A stretch of DNA of 64,000 bases, taken from NCBI GenBank assembly GCA_030374805.1, contig JARGSG010000054.1:310001-374000 (forward strand), in the 5' to 3' direction. The translations under genes were made by a program, and so were the position numbers. This document shows positions 1 through 9,969 of this stretch, in pieces (the stretch's first letter is position 1; each line of letters opens with the position of its first letter). The notes beneath the pieces were generated by a model. It saw nothing but the letters and a program-made list of their open reading frames with translations. It made no database searches and was not told the origin of the DNA. This DNA comes from Gracilaria gracilis (lineage: Eukaryota > Rhodophyta > Florideophyceae > Gracilariales > Gracilariaceae).

Positions 1-278
1 AGCTCTGGAGAAAGCTGCCCGCGAAGCCAATTGCGGTTTCTCGATTGAGGCTACATGACGATAGGATTGAATAAAACAAAAGCAGGTTCACGTAGGAATG
101 AGCCCTACATGATTGTCGTTCTCCACAACGACGGAGCCCGCAGAAACTAAACAAGTGCATCTTAGATGCCGTAAACCTGCCAAGCCAGCACCTTCCCAGT
201 GGAGCCTCTAGAACTCGCAGAAGACGTTCATCAATAGATACAGATCAGGCTCAAAAAATCAAACTGACTCAAGAAATG

Positions 279-1265
279 TTAGGGGCTTATGCTGGCTTCC
301 CCACCCGGCTCAGATTTTGATTCTTGAAAGTTTTCTTTGCCAGTAAGATCATGAGCATGTTTCAGCAACTTCACGAAAACCCTTGGCTCTACGTGTGTGT
401 CATTAGCAAATGACATAAAAACAAATAGCAATTCCAGCACCTCTAGGGCCACCTCCCTAGCCACATTGTGGTACATCCAAGAGTTGTTATATAATATCAC
501 TGTTGCCCATAAACTCATCGGAAACACGATAAAATCCATAAGCCTTCTTCGAGTAGTTCTCTCGCGAATCGCTTCTTGACCGAACTCTTCACGATGCATA
601 AGCTCCGTCATCTTTAGGAGTCTAGACCTCTGTGCTTCGTTTACACGGTTCTTCATAATCGCTTGGGCCACGCAGAACAAGTGATCGTCCGAACCGCGCC
701 ATTCCGAATAAAACTCCACTGCCAAATCCAGAACAAACAGGGAGAATGCAACCCAGAGTATATAATAGGCAATAGTACGCATAGTCGCGGGAAAAACGAA
801 AAGGTCAGTTGATGACAAATATAATAGACATCCGTAAGAAAGAGATGCCAAAACATTCAGGAGTACAGCAGTCTTTTTAAGCACTCCAGCTCCAATTACG
901 AGAAATGATCGAACTAGCACAGGCACTGCGAGAGCCAAATAGGAATCCGATACTTTCAGGTTCGGGACAACAAGTTGCAACAAGCTTGCGGAAACGTAGA
1001 ACCAGTCAAAACCTCTGTTCACCATTCGGCCCGATCGGCGGTTGTCTCCCTTACATAGCCCCAAAACCAATTCAGCAAACCGCCTTTCCACAGTCTCCTC
1101 CTTCAAATCTTCTCCTATTCGTTTCCTCACCGGGTTTTGCAGTTTGCGTAAAATTCGAGACTCGGCCAAATATGAGTTAATTCTCAGGTGCAAGCATGCT
1201 GCGAGTATTAGGATACTTATGTCAAGCCACTCCGCGACGGAGTGCATATGGACGTCTTCAGTCAT
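279..1265 (-). CDS. Unrecognised multi-pass membrane protein, 328 aa
   Basis: I do not recognise the family. The frame is open for 328 residues from the ATG at 1265. Visible are several hydrophobic stretches that could be membrane segments: roughly residues 10-28, 88-104, 108-150 (probably two), 165-185, 243-262 and 270-288. They are separated by basic, Arg-rich loops, for example the RERTTRRR stretch near residue 235. The segment around residues 30-70 is charged and probably cytosolic. The C-terminal 30 residues are polar and Ser/Glu-rich. No enzyme motif is apparent. It could be a real gene or a decayed one; its length and coherent hydropathy argue for a real gene. Nearest neighbour is the hAT transposase on the other strand. 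Confidence 0.5.
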   Translation of the reverse strand: MTEDVHMHSVAEWLDISILILAACLHLRINSYLAESRILRKLQNPVRKRIGEDLKEETVERRFAELVLGLCKGDNRRSGRMVNRGFDWFYVSASLLQLVVPNLKVSDSYLALAVPVLVRSFLVIGAGVLKKTAVLLNVLASLSYGCLLYLSSTDLFVFPATMRTIAYYILWVAFSLFVLDLAVEFYSEWRGSDDHLFCVAQAIMKNRVNEAQRSRLLKMTELMHREEFGQEAIRERTTRRRLMDFIVFPMSLWATVILYNNSWMYHNVAREVALEVLELLFVFMSFANDTHVEPRVFVKLLKHAHDLTGKENFQESKSEPGGEASISP

Positions 1266-2295
1266 TCACTATAAGTTAATACCAATCGAAGTACTTGTGT
1301 TCTACTGGCCCTTCTGTTGAGCTTTGCCCGGATTGCACTTCTTCAGCACTGGCCACTTGCGAGGAGTATAGGCGGATGCGCTAAAGCCCGAACCCGAGGG
1401 TGAATGTACATGTCGCCAGTCAACGCGGAGGTATCTTTCGATGACGCAATGAAATTGATGGAACTTTAATATTCGACTGCCTCGGCCGCAACCTGAAACA
1501 AGCGGATACACGAATATCGAAGAAAACGTGTTCATCTCGTGACAAATGGAGGAAAGGAAGCGGGAACTCTGCAGCCGGCTGCGCAGACATCGCTTGTGAT
1601 GCTTCTTCTCCTGATAAGATCTCGAAAACGAGCAGTGCATTGTTGTCTCGGAAGCCTAATATTTTCTGCGTGCCTAGCAGTGTTCTTCGTCGTCCATAAA
1701 TTTTTAGCCCCCAACAAAAACTTATGGAGAGGTCGAACGTGACAGTGACGCCAGGACGACACGCATGACAGGCAGAATATTATTAAACGTGTCGAAAACA
1801 TTGAAAGCAATCGGATGAATAGGAGCCAACATATGAAAGCCTCGAGCTTTCTTACGCACTCTTGGTCAGCGAATCTCTCCGGTGTCCTCGAAGGACAGGC
1901 AACGTCACCTGGCAAACCTCTCGGTCAGATTACCCTGCGCTGCGGCGTTCCACACCACACCCCATATGAGGACACGGTTTAAAACCGATATGGGCCAACG
2001 GTGCACCCGGCACGGCGCATATCCAGCAGCCAGTGGACTCCATTCGGGAGAAACAGACTGATTGACACCAGCGCTCGCTAGTGCAGTGTAGAGTCTCCCG
2101 AAGTTCCAAGAACCGCGGGCGCAAAGTCGTAGTATGTCATCAATTCCAAAGCATCTTATTTCCGAGGCCCGCGCTTCCCCGATTGAAACCGTTCTTTCTG
2201 GGTGTCCGCAACGCATAGCGCCACACAGCAGCAGCGCACGGTAACTACAGTCGCCGCCCTCTCTTTGACCACGGCGAGCGCACCTACGAAACATA
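1266..2295. other. Spacer between membrane protein and hAT transposase
   Basis: No convincing gene. Short frames on both strands lack recognisable motifs. The left end of the hAT element should lie here, but I could not identify a matching terminal inverted repeat pair by eye. Confidence 0.4.
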
Positions 2296-4650
2296 ATGTC
2301 TACACAACAAACAAGTGGGGCGCCCGAATCCCGCTCAACCACAAGTAGCCGAATGGTTGGCCGTAAGAACAGCTGGTGGACTACAGAGTGCTTTTCACTA
2401 CGAACAGAAGCAGACGCTACCTCTTCAGACGCAGCGCTGTACACTACTTGCAACGGTTGTGGCTGGAAGAGTAAGGCTGCTACACCGAACGCCACACAAT
2501 TGGGGCATCACCTTCTGAAGTGCTCGTTTACGTCACCAGATACGCTTGCTAAACTTCTGAAAACCCCATCCTTGCTAAGAGCCTATCGAGAACTGGGTAG
2601 TTCTGCCGAAATTTTTGGTGTGCCTGTCACCCCTTCGAAAAGGCGAAGAAGAAGTTCAGAGGGTGTCGCGCGCCGAGGGGATGCAAGCGATCCCAGGACA
2701 GATGAGAGATCAGACCTGGGAATTCGGTCCTTGTTGCATCGGGAGCGCGCCTTGACGGATAAGCGCAGCTGTTTAAACGGGATACTAACAAGATTAATTG
2801 TGAATCATATGTTGCCGTTTACAGTTTTAAGCAAAAGCCCGGATCAATGCGAGCTACGCGAATTAATCAGGCTATTAGACCCTCGGCTTGAGGAGGATGT
2901 TCCAACGATTGCTCGTATGGCGGGGAAGGGTGTGCAGGCATATTATCAGAAGCAGTTGAAACACGTCAAATGCTCCATATCGGCTTCACTTCGGCAGGCA
3001 TACGGCACATTAATCTTTGACGGCTGGACTGACGCCAGCTGCGAGAGCGTCGTGAACGTGCTACTTACCATTACCGGTGTCGACAAGACGAGAAAGTCGT
3101 ACTTCTTGCGTTCAATTTATACAGGCTCAGAGAGTTGCGATGCCAATCTATACGCTAACATTGTGGATTCGGTTTTTTCCGATTTTGGAGATATGACGCG
3201 CGTGTGCGCGATTGTGAGTGACAATGCTAGTTCCTGTGTGAAGGCGAAGGAACAGTTTGTTCAAAAGCATAATCATATAATCGCAAATCAAGACCAGACC
3301 CATGTTGCGAACCTACTCATGCAAGATATAGGACAACTAGATTGGGTGAATGATATCCTGGCTTCCGTTTCAGGAGTTGTAAGCGATTTAAGAAAACACT
3401 CCAAACTTTATTTCCGGTTCAAGCAACTGAAAGAACAACATAATACCGAACTCCGTAACCAGGGGTACACTACTACGAACAGGGAATTAGACAGCTACGG
3501 ACGCATCGTACCACTACGCACTGCGGTTCTGCCCATGAGGATGGCACCGACGCGGTTTGCTAGCTCTGAGGGAATGCTACATTCATTTCTGAGAGGCAAG
3601 ACTGTGTTTCAGAGACTGGTGGACTGTGCTGATTTTTCTACGACTTTGTACACTGCAAGAGGTAAGCAAAAACGCGACATGTTTGTATCAACCGTCAAAG
3701 ATGACGCCCTGTACGAGAAGTGTTTAGATGTGTATCATGTGTTCCGTCTCATGAGACACTACCTTCGAATTTTTGATGATGACAGTTCGGTCATATCTGA
3801 GGTATACCCGTCCACTAATCAGCTTGAGCAGCAGCTGCTAGCTCTGCCACTGACGCCATTCTTCACGCAGGAGCGAAAGGACCAGGTGGTTCACGCGTTC
3901 CGCAGAAGACGCAATGGTGAGGCCCGCAAGATTCCTCTTTTAACCTCTCTACATTCTGTGTCTTATTGTTTGGACATTCGCAGCATCAACGTAGATATCG
4001 CGCCATTCAATGCGGCGATATTGAAACATTTACGGGCATATGTTGCGTCGGATGTGTTCCCACCGACGCGTAAGCTGCCGAGCTCTGGAGGAGTGGAAGC
4101 TGCAGTTCATGACTTGTTTGAAGAATTAACCTTTACGCGACTATCATGGAGGACTCAAGCGGATAACCCTGGTCAGCGGGATGTTCTAATGGCTTTTAAA
4201 AACATTCCTGTCGTATACTGGATACAATGCAACAACAGGCAATTGTTAAGAGAATTCGCGCTGCGGATACTGTCCGTAAGCCCGTCCTCATCGAGCGTCG
4301 AAAGGAGCTTCAGCCTCCAAGGTAGGATACGCACACCCACACGCAACCGTTTGCACCCCATGAAGGTGGAAATGATGATGTTCTGCGCCTTCAATCGGGC
4401 GTTAACATCTACAAGTCGACGGGCTCGGAGTTCAGTGCGTAGGTCCCATGTAGAACTATATACATCGTCGTCAAGCACTGTTGCGCAAACTAACACGGAT
4501 AACCTGGTGTCGTACTTTCTTGTTGAGGAGAACGTAGATATAGATCAAGAGGAAGAGAACAACGATGAAGAACTACTGGACTGGGAAAATGTAGAAGACG
4601 ATAGCGAAGGACTTCCCGAAACAGGAATAATGCGGTCTCTATTTGAGTAG
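2296..4650 (+). CDS. hAT-superfamily transposase, intact 784-aa frame
   Basis: Cut-and-paste DNA transposase of the hAT superfamily. An N-terminal BED-like zinc finger lies at about residues 45-77 (CNGCGWKSK, then H-x4-C). The RNase H-like core shows FDGWTDAS (Asp about 242) and VSDNASSC (Asp about 309), the usual positions of the first two catalytic acids. The C-terminal hAT dimerisation region (about 655-705) contains LSVSPSSSSVERSFS, with the conserved Ser-rich/VER/FS signature and a candidate catalytic Glu. The tail is acidic. The frame has no internal stop or frameshift over 2.35 kb, so the copy is young or still maintained. The Cys usually found in the C-x2-H insertion motif is replaced (DQTHVANLL). 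Terminal repeats and an 8-bp target duplication were not found by eye. Confidence 0.9.
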   Translation: MSTQQTSGAPESRSTTSSRMVGRKNSWWTTECFSLRTEADATSSDAALYTTCNGCGWKSKAATPNATQLGHHLLKCSFTSPDTLAKLLKTPSLLRAYRELGSSAEIFGVPVTPSKRRRRSSEGVARRGDASDPRTDERSDLGIRSLLHRERALTDKRSCLNGILTRLIVNHMLPFTVLSKSPDQCELRELIRLLDPRLEEDVPTIARMAGKGVQAYYQKQLKHVKCSISASLRQAYGTLIFDGWTDASCESVVNVLLTITGVDKTRKSYFLRSIYTGSESCDANLYANIVDSVFSDFGDMTRVCAIVSDNASSCVKAKEQFVQKHNHIIANQDQTHVANLLMQDIGQLDWVNDILASVSGVVSDLRKHSKLYFRFKQLKEQHNTELRNQGYTTTNRELDSYGRIVPLRTAVLPMRMAPTRFASSEGMLHSFLRGKTVFQRLVDCADFSTTLYTARGKQKRDMFVSTVKDDALYEKCLDVYHVFRLMRHYLRIFDDDSSVISEVYPSTNQLEQQLLALPLTPFFTQERKDQVVHAFRRRRNGEARKIPLLTSLHSVSYCLDIRSINVDIAPFNAAILKHLRAYVASDVFPPTRKLPSSGGVEAAVHDLFEELTFTRLSWRTQADNPGQRDVLMAFKNIPVVYWIQCNNRQLLREFALRILSVSPSSSSVERSFSLQGRIRTPTRNRLHPMKVEMMMFCAFNRALTSTSRRARSSVRRSHVELYTSSSSTVAQTNTDNLVSYFLVEENVDIDQEEENNDEELLDWENVEDDSEGLPETGIMRSLFE

Positions 4651-5400
4651 AACTGAGTGCAGGTTCATGTTGACTTACCCGGTAAGACAACTGCTAGTGC
4701 CGTCGATGCTGCAGGTAAGGCTGTTCAGCTCAATGAGTCCATCTGGCAGGAGTTTCTTGTGAGTTCTATTGTTCGCGATATGTCGTCGAGTGGAGGAAAA
4801 CCCTTGCATCCCTGTCTGCGCGTCATATCTCCTCCATCGCTTGGAGTAAATGCAGCCTTTATTGATGCTGTAAAACAGAGTTGCGCGCCGTTGGCATCTT
4901 TCTGGACGCGACGAGTTAGAAAAGGAAACAACCTCTCCCGCCAAGTCTAGAGCCGCTACTACAATTCGCGATCACTTCATTCAATCTGCGCTCTATGACC
5001 GCAGTGCATTTTTTTGCAGACGAACGCTTGTGCGAGGTGGACAAAGATTTTGCAGCTTATGCGGCCACTGCAGCTCGACTGGGAGGTGACTGAGAAAAAG
5101 CCGACGAGATTGTGTAATAAATTCGAGGCAATGTCTGCAAGTGCAGAAGAGACAGAACTAAATACTATGAACAAGAGACTGGTAAAGAAGGGAAAGGCAT
5201 CCGATGAATTACTCACGACTGGTAATTACCGTCAATCGGTCTTCGAAACGCACGTAGATTCGCTCGGAGCATCTGAAGTAGACTGTGCTTGTTCTCCGTT
5301 ATTATCATTACTCCACTCCTGGGGGGCGTTGTCTTCTTTGGAATGCGCACTGATCGAAAGAATTAAATGCAGTCAGTACTAGAATGCTTGGTATACATGT
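4651..5400. other. Downstream flank of the hAT transposase, unclassified short frames
   Basis: Two short plus-strand frames (4657-4950 and 5014-5382) follow the transposase stop closely and have fairly protein-like composition, but neither matches a family I recognise. They may be the 3' part of the element, a decayed second gene, or chance. The right end of the element is expected here. Confidence 0.3.
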
Positions 5401-5852
5401 TATGTCAGGACGTACTTGAATTTAGATAAGCACCCTCCATTAGAATGACACAATGTGGATAAAGTTTTACGACCACACAGACATTTGTTGTCAACCACGA
5501 AACCGGGAAGAAAAAGAGGACTGTTAGGTGGTACATCATCATTTGTGGTCAAGAGGAGCCTGGTTCTGTACTTTGAATGAGCACGGGGGTGCTGCTGCTG
5601 CTCAGATCGGGGTTTGATACTCATGTTTCTCTGTTGATGATTAAAAGAAAGTATGAGATACTTTGGACAAGATGGGGTACAAAATGATTCGTCTTGACTA
5701 CCAACGTGATGGAAATCGGGTATCGCAGCTTTTGGAATCCGTCTTGGGTCCTTGGCAAGGACTACTTGCCATGGACTCCTTGCTTTGGGCTCTGGAGCCT
5801 CAAGTCTGAATGACAGCCACTTAAGACTCGGTGAGCCAGTCCAGTAGAGATA

Positions 5853-5879
5853 TGCAGATTCTGCCCTGCAGAATCTGCA
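5853..5879. repeat. Perfect 12-bp inverted repeat, 3-nt loop
   Basis: Left arm 5853-5864 (TGCAGATTCTGC) pairs exactly with 5868-5879 around the loop CCT. It lies 21 bp from a larger hairpin at 5901-5949, in a spacer with no convincing gene. Confidence 0.85.
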
Positions 5880-5900
5880 GTGCAATTAAGACCTTGGTAT

Positions 5901-5949
5901 TGGACGAAATAGCCACACTCCCCACTGGCGAGTGTGGCTATTTCGTCCA
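5901..5949. repeat. Perfect 20-bp inverted repeat, 9-nt loop
   Basis: Left arm 5901-5920 (TGGACGAAATAGCCACACTC) is the exact reverse complement of 5930-5949, separated by 9 nt. It could be a foldback insertion or a hairpin formed by a replication slip. It is followed at once by palindromic 14-bp tandem repeats. Confidence 0.9.
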
Positions 5950-5950
5950 G

Positions 5951-5990
5951 TCGCCAGTGGCGAGTCGCCAGTGGCGAGTCGCCACACTGT
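5951..5990. repeat. Tandem 14-bp repeat with internal palindrome
   Basis: Two exact copies of TCGCCAGTGGCGAG (5951-5964, 5965-5978) and the start of a third (from 5979). Each unit contains the palindrome CGCCAGTGGCG. The third copy breaks off into CCACACTG, related to the arm of the preceding hairpin, so hairpin and tandem array share sequence. Confidence 0.8.
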
Positions 5991-6416
5991 GTTGTAAGTT
6001 GTAACAACACTGCTGTTTCTTCAGTCCGAAGTTCAGACCAAGTAACTCTGTAGTTGCATACGAAAGAAAAGAACATCACGCTTTCTGCTTTTGTGAAAAA
6101 CTGTATTGAAAAAGAAGCAGAAGGCTGTGACAGGCAAAGTTTTTAACAGAAGGGACGTGACGAGAGGGTCACGGAGAAAAGTTTTGGAAGTTGTCTAACG
6201 CTGGTGCCTAGTGTCTATTCGACATTGGCCTCATATGAGGTCAAAATACAATATTACATAACAATAGATGTAGACCAGTTCACTTACTAACAAGCACCTC
6301 TCTAGAACCGCAAGCAGCACCACATTCATGGGCCATGAATCATGGCAGAGCAGAATGTCTACAACAAAAAGCGACCTTCAGAACTTGATGAGGAAAAGAT
6401 ATGAAAAACAGGCGTT

Positions 6417-6491
6417 GGCGGTGTACTTCCAGGTGTATTTTCGGTCAAGGATAGACATGGAAATACACCGCCGATGTCTTTTTACACCGCC
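6417..6491. repeat. Short inverted repeat family (GGCGGTGTA / TACACCGCC)
   Basis: GGCGGTGTA at 6417-6425 faces TACACCGCC at 6464-6472 and again at 6483-6491. AGGTGTATTT and AAATACACC also pair between them. It lies just upstream of the chosen helicase start and argues that 6328-6660 is untranslated. Confidence 0.6.
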
Positions 6492-6660
6492 AAAACGGTT
6501 TTTGCACCACCGGTACGGTTGCCACGGCGGGCCAAAAATCACAAATTGTGTGATTTCCACCACCGGTAGACTTGCTCTTAGAGGTAAGAGGGCTACCTTA
6601 TGCTCATTCGAGTCAAAAATAGCCGTTCTTCTTTGCTGCCTCGAAAAAGATCTGCAATCC

Positions 6661-8220
6661 ATGGCTTTCGTTGGCCCAGGACCACATTCGAAGGTGTGGA
6701 ATTTATTCTCACCACAATCACGCCTCGAAACATTGCCAACAAGAACAAGGCCGACTTTTGGGCTGTGTTCTCAGCAAAGACACAACAGTTCAGATTATGT
6801 GGTTTGTGCTTATGACACTGCTCAAAAGCGGGTGCACAATTTTACAAGTTCAGCTTCCGACCAATCTGTCGAACCTGGGGTTGACGATGCAGACCTTTCG
6901 TTCAAAGAGGCTTATAATGGCCGATTACCAGAGTGGCTATTAAACAGACTAGAGGAGATGGGTTATACACACCCTACTCCAGTCCAACAATCAACTCTGC
7001 CACTGGCACTACCGTCTTTGAACGGGAAGCTAGGAAAGGACGTTGTTATTCATGCCCAAACTGGTTCTGGGAAGACCCTGGCTTATCTTTTACCAGTCAT
7101 CACAGCGATACAGCCAATTCGCTCAGTTCCTCAGGCCATGGTTGTGGTCCCAACGCAGGAACTGGGCATGCAGATATACAAACTATTGCGACGTCTTACG
7201 TCAGCGTTTGTAATCGATGGAGACATCTCTACTGATGTTTATGGTGATGGAAATGAAACCAACAACGCTTTCGGGGAAGTTGAGAAAGGTAGTAACCAAA
7301 CCGAGAGATTTCGCTTTCCTGTTCTGCCGATGCTTAATCAAGCCGATTTACGTCGACAGAAATTGCAGCTGAGAGAAGCAGCGCCCAGGGTTATTGTTGG
7401 AAACCCGCATCGTATCGCTGAACTAGTTCGAAGCAGAAGGCTGCGCCTTGACTTGTTGAAGGTTCTAGTCATAGACGAATTCGATGCATGTTTAAACGAC
7501 AACTCAACCACCAGCGCTCTTCAAACTATTATGTCTGTTCGAGGCCGCGAGGGGCCGCGACAAACTATCCTCGCGAGTGCTACAGTTCCACAGCATAGAC
7601 ATTTCTTAAAGCAATGTGTCAGTCAGCGATGGACCAGGTCAGACATAGTACATATATGGATCGAGCAGAAGACGAATGAACGAGTTCCGGAGTCGCTTAC
7701 TCATTTATACGCAGTGTGTGAGAATCGGAAGAAGCTTGCTGCGTTGCGAGCCTTGTTGGTGAGGTTTAACTCAGAAACAGAGGCTGGGGAAAACTCCGCT
7801 TTCGGTTTGAGAGCAATTGTCTTCGTGATGGCTTCTAGAAACGTCAGGCAGCTTGTCGAAGCACTGAACAGTGTCCTTCGACATGATTTCGCCCTGGATA
7901 ACGAAGGCCCAGTGGTCGGAATCTGGGAGGATTCGTCTGTGTTTCACCGCAAGAATGCGCTTCAGTCGTTTAGGAAAGGATCTGCGAAGGTTTTGATCGG
8001 GACGGACGTAGCTGCCCGCGGATTAGACATACCAGACATTTCACACGTTTTTCAGTTCGACCTCCCTACCAATGCCGATGCATACTTGCATCGCGCGGGG
8101 CGGGCAGGTAGGCAGGGGCGACCAGGGTCTTCTGTTGTTCTTGTAGCCCCTGGCGAACAATTTGTCGTGTCCCGAATCTCCAACTCACTTGGAATCGAGT
8201 TCACTCGATTAGGAAGGTAG
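6661..8220 (+). CDS. DEAD-box RNA helicase, probably organellar, motif II DEFD
   Basis: ATP-dependent RNA helicase. The Q-motif region (MGYTHPTPVQQ) precedes Walker A AQTGSGKT (residues 132-139), PTQELG (motif Ia), VIDEFD as motif II (272-275), SAT (motif III), VFVMAS, TDVAARGLDIP (motif V) and HRAGRAGRQG (motif VI). All catalytic motifs are present, but motif II reads DEFD instead of DEAD. The frame is open from 6328, but that extra 333 nt contains inverted repeats and no helicase-like sequence, so I chose the ATG at 6661. This gives an N-terminus with few acidic residues and Ser/Thr/Arg enrichment, consistent with plastid or mitochondrial import. A role in organellar RNA or ribosome maturation is inferred from related plant helicases. 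An insertion with FGEVEKGSNQ lies between motifs Ia and Ib. Confidence 0.88.
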   Translation: MAFVGPGPHSKVWNLFSPQSRLETLPTRTRPTFGLCSQQRHNSSDYVVCAYDTAQKRVHNFTSSASDQSVEPGVDDADLSFKEAYNGRLPEWLLNRLEEMGYTHPTPVQQSTLPLALPSLNGKLGKDVVIHAQTGSGKTLAYLLPVITAIQPIRSVPQAMVVVPTQELGMQIYKLLRRLTSAFVIDGDISTDVYGDGNETNNAFGEVEKGSNQTERFRFPVLPMLNQADLRRQKLQLREAAPRVIVGNPHRIAELVRSRRLRLDLLKVLVIDEFDACLNDNSTTSALQTIMSVRGREGPRQTILASATVPQHRHFLKQCVSQRWTRSDIVHIWIEQKTNERVPESLTHLYAVCENRKKLAALRALLVRFNSETEAGENSAFGLRAIVFVMASRNVRQLVEALNSVLRHDFALDNEGPVVGIWEDSSVFHRKNALQSFRKGSAKVLIGTDVAARGLDIPDISHVFQFDLPTNADAYLHRAGRAGRQGRPGSSVVLVAPGEQFVVSRISNSLGIEFTRLGR

Positions 8221-9142
8221 ATCTTGACATGTGAGACTGTGGATGAAGAAGATTCATTCCTTTAGTTCCTTATGTTATCATTATTGTTGCCGGACAAAAG
8301 TGCATGGCGTTGCTGGTTGTTGGAGGTCCTTAGCATACCCGACGCGATACGAGAACCAAGCCTAGTGCCTCACATTAAAGAAGGTATCCTGGATAGGTAG
8401 GTAAAAGGGCGAAGGTCGGAGTGTTAGTAGATAAGGAAAACCACGGCGCAAACCTTTTACCTCAGCCCTACGGGCCGTGTTTGACGTACGCCGTTCTCAT
8501 AGAATATGTACTCCCAAGCAAATACAAGCAGAACACACAACGTAGTGCTTTTTCTGTTTAGCCGAAGCAAGGAAACGCTGAAAGACCATAATCTACAAGC
8601 GTCGAGGACGAGACGGCGCTGTTGCAGCTGTATCACGCGCATACGCCATGCTAACATCCACCTAAATCGTTCACTTCGGCGAAAAAGGTAATGGGTGATT
8701 GTAGACCAGGAGTCCTAAAACGACTTTGAGCATTACGTTTTGAGATGTCCAAAAAGACCGCTGTCAAGGCGATTACTATATGCCTCACTCCTCTCCGAGA
8801 AGAAAAAGAGCCTGATGTAGAGCAGCTCCTTAGAAAGTGGCCGGAAAGAGTTTTGGCCTCCCTCTAGTAGTGCGAGCATGTTTCTCAACAGAAACGGTCT
8901 GTGTTGACTCGTTTGTTTATATTGAATGTCTACCGACGGGGTTAGCTAGCGTTCCTACGGTTGTCGAATCATCGAAAAATTCAATTACTGCAACCACGGC
9001 ACAGATTCCGGAGGTGAACTTCAAGAACGTCACGAAACTTACGAAGGCACCTTTTACTTACGGCGATTCTCAAGGACGTTGGTTACAAGGGCGTGCTTTT
9101 TGATGGTGCACTCCCACGCACAGAAGTTGGAGAGTGTGAATC
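8221..9142. other. Spacer helicase-archease, no confident gene
   Basis: A short frame at 8744-8866 and an 88-codon frame at 8837-9103 exist on the plus strand. Neither matches a family I recognise, and archease is complete without them. A small spliced gene cannot be excluded. Confidence 0.3.
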
Positions 9143-9724
9143 ATGTCAGCGGATGAAGCGTTTGCGACGACCTGGCAGCAATTGCCGCAGAGGGAAGTGT
9201 GGAAGATATCAACGACTGATGAAAATCACCCTGATGGAGAAGTTGAGGTCAACCCTAGAAGATTCATCACTAGGAAAGCAGAGCGCCCTGAGACCACACA
9301 AGAGGGAGGTTGGGAATATTTGGACCACACCGCTGATGTTCAGATTCATTCATGGGGGGCTGACATGAGTGAAGCGTATGGTGCTGCAGTTGTGGGCATG
9401 TCGGGATATATGGTGGAACTGGACGAGATTCAGAGCAATCTGGAAGCTGATATCAATGTTCAAGGTCATGATGAGCATAGTTTATTGTTCAATCTCATGG
9501 ACGAGTGCCTTTATGTATTCCATACAGAGCAATTCGTCACGAAGCGATTGGTAGTTCGATCTTTGGATACGTTTACATGGGAAATGAAGGCCATAGTGCA
9601 AGGAGGGAAGTTTGAGCCCTCCCATCATTCCCAAGGAACTGAAGTGAAAGCAATAACATATTCGAATATGCAGATTGTGAAAAAGCCGGGCAGAGTCCAA
9701 ACGTTCGTCATTGTGGATATCTAG
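9143..9724 (+). CDS. Archease, tRNA-ligase activating factor
   Basis: Archease accelerates the guanylylation and turnover of the RtcB-type RNA ligase used in tRNA splicing and, in animals, in XBP1-type mRNA splicing. The archease fold starts at about residue 56 with WEYLDHTADVQ, the family signature containing metal-binding Asp61 and Asp65, and continues through GYMVELDE, DEHSLLFNLMDECLY, the GTEVKAITYSNMQ segment near residue 170, and the C-terminal VIVDI, whose Asp is conserved. At 193 aa it is slightly longer than usual because of a polar N-terminal extension of about 50 residues. The frame is uninterrupted. Its presence predicts an RtcB ligase elsewhere in the genome. Confidence 0.93.
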   Translation: MSADEAFATTWQQLPQREVWKISTTDENHPDGEVEVNPRRFITRKAERPETTQEGGWEYLDHTADVQIHSWGADMSEAYGAAVVGMSGYMVELDEIQSNLEADINVQGHDEHSLLFNLMDECLYVFHTEQFVTKRLVVRSLDTFTWEMKAIVQGGKFEPSHHSQGTEVKAITYSNMQIVKKPGRVQTFVIVDI

Positions 9725-9969
9725 CATGTCAATCAAGAGGCTACGTGTTTACGGCACCTACCCACAAAACTTCTTTCCCGTCTGAATTGTCCAAGCGTTT
9801 GTGATGCACAACAGTCCAGAATTCCAAAGCGGAATAGTTGGAGGCTGAGGAACTTGAACCTTGAACAAAAATTCAGCTTGGTGAGAACCAGATTATGAGC
9901 ATTACGACTCGAAGGGAAATATGATCTTTCTTCGATTCAACAATGATTTCGACGTCCTGGGTTGTCGGT

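Noticed and set aside
1905..2495. 196-codon minus-strand frame overlapping the hAT start
   Set aside because: No motif; it overlaps the transposase N-terminus in antisense and is explained by chance.
4173..4496. Minus-strand frame over the hAT C-terminus
   Set aside because: Antisense shadow of the conserved dimerisation region.
1300..5400. Terminal inverted repeats of the hAT element
   Set aside because: Several CAG-type starts exist, but no pair with matching ends and an 8-bp duplication could be found by eye.
5400..5885. 161-codon minus-strand frame in the hairpin spacer
   Set aside because: No recognised family, ends inside inverted repeats, no signal or domain pattern.
6328..6660. N-terminal extension of the DEAD-box frame
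   Set aside because: Contains inverted repeats and no helicase homology; the ATG at 6661 gives a plausible organelle leader.
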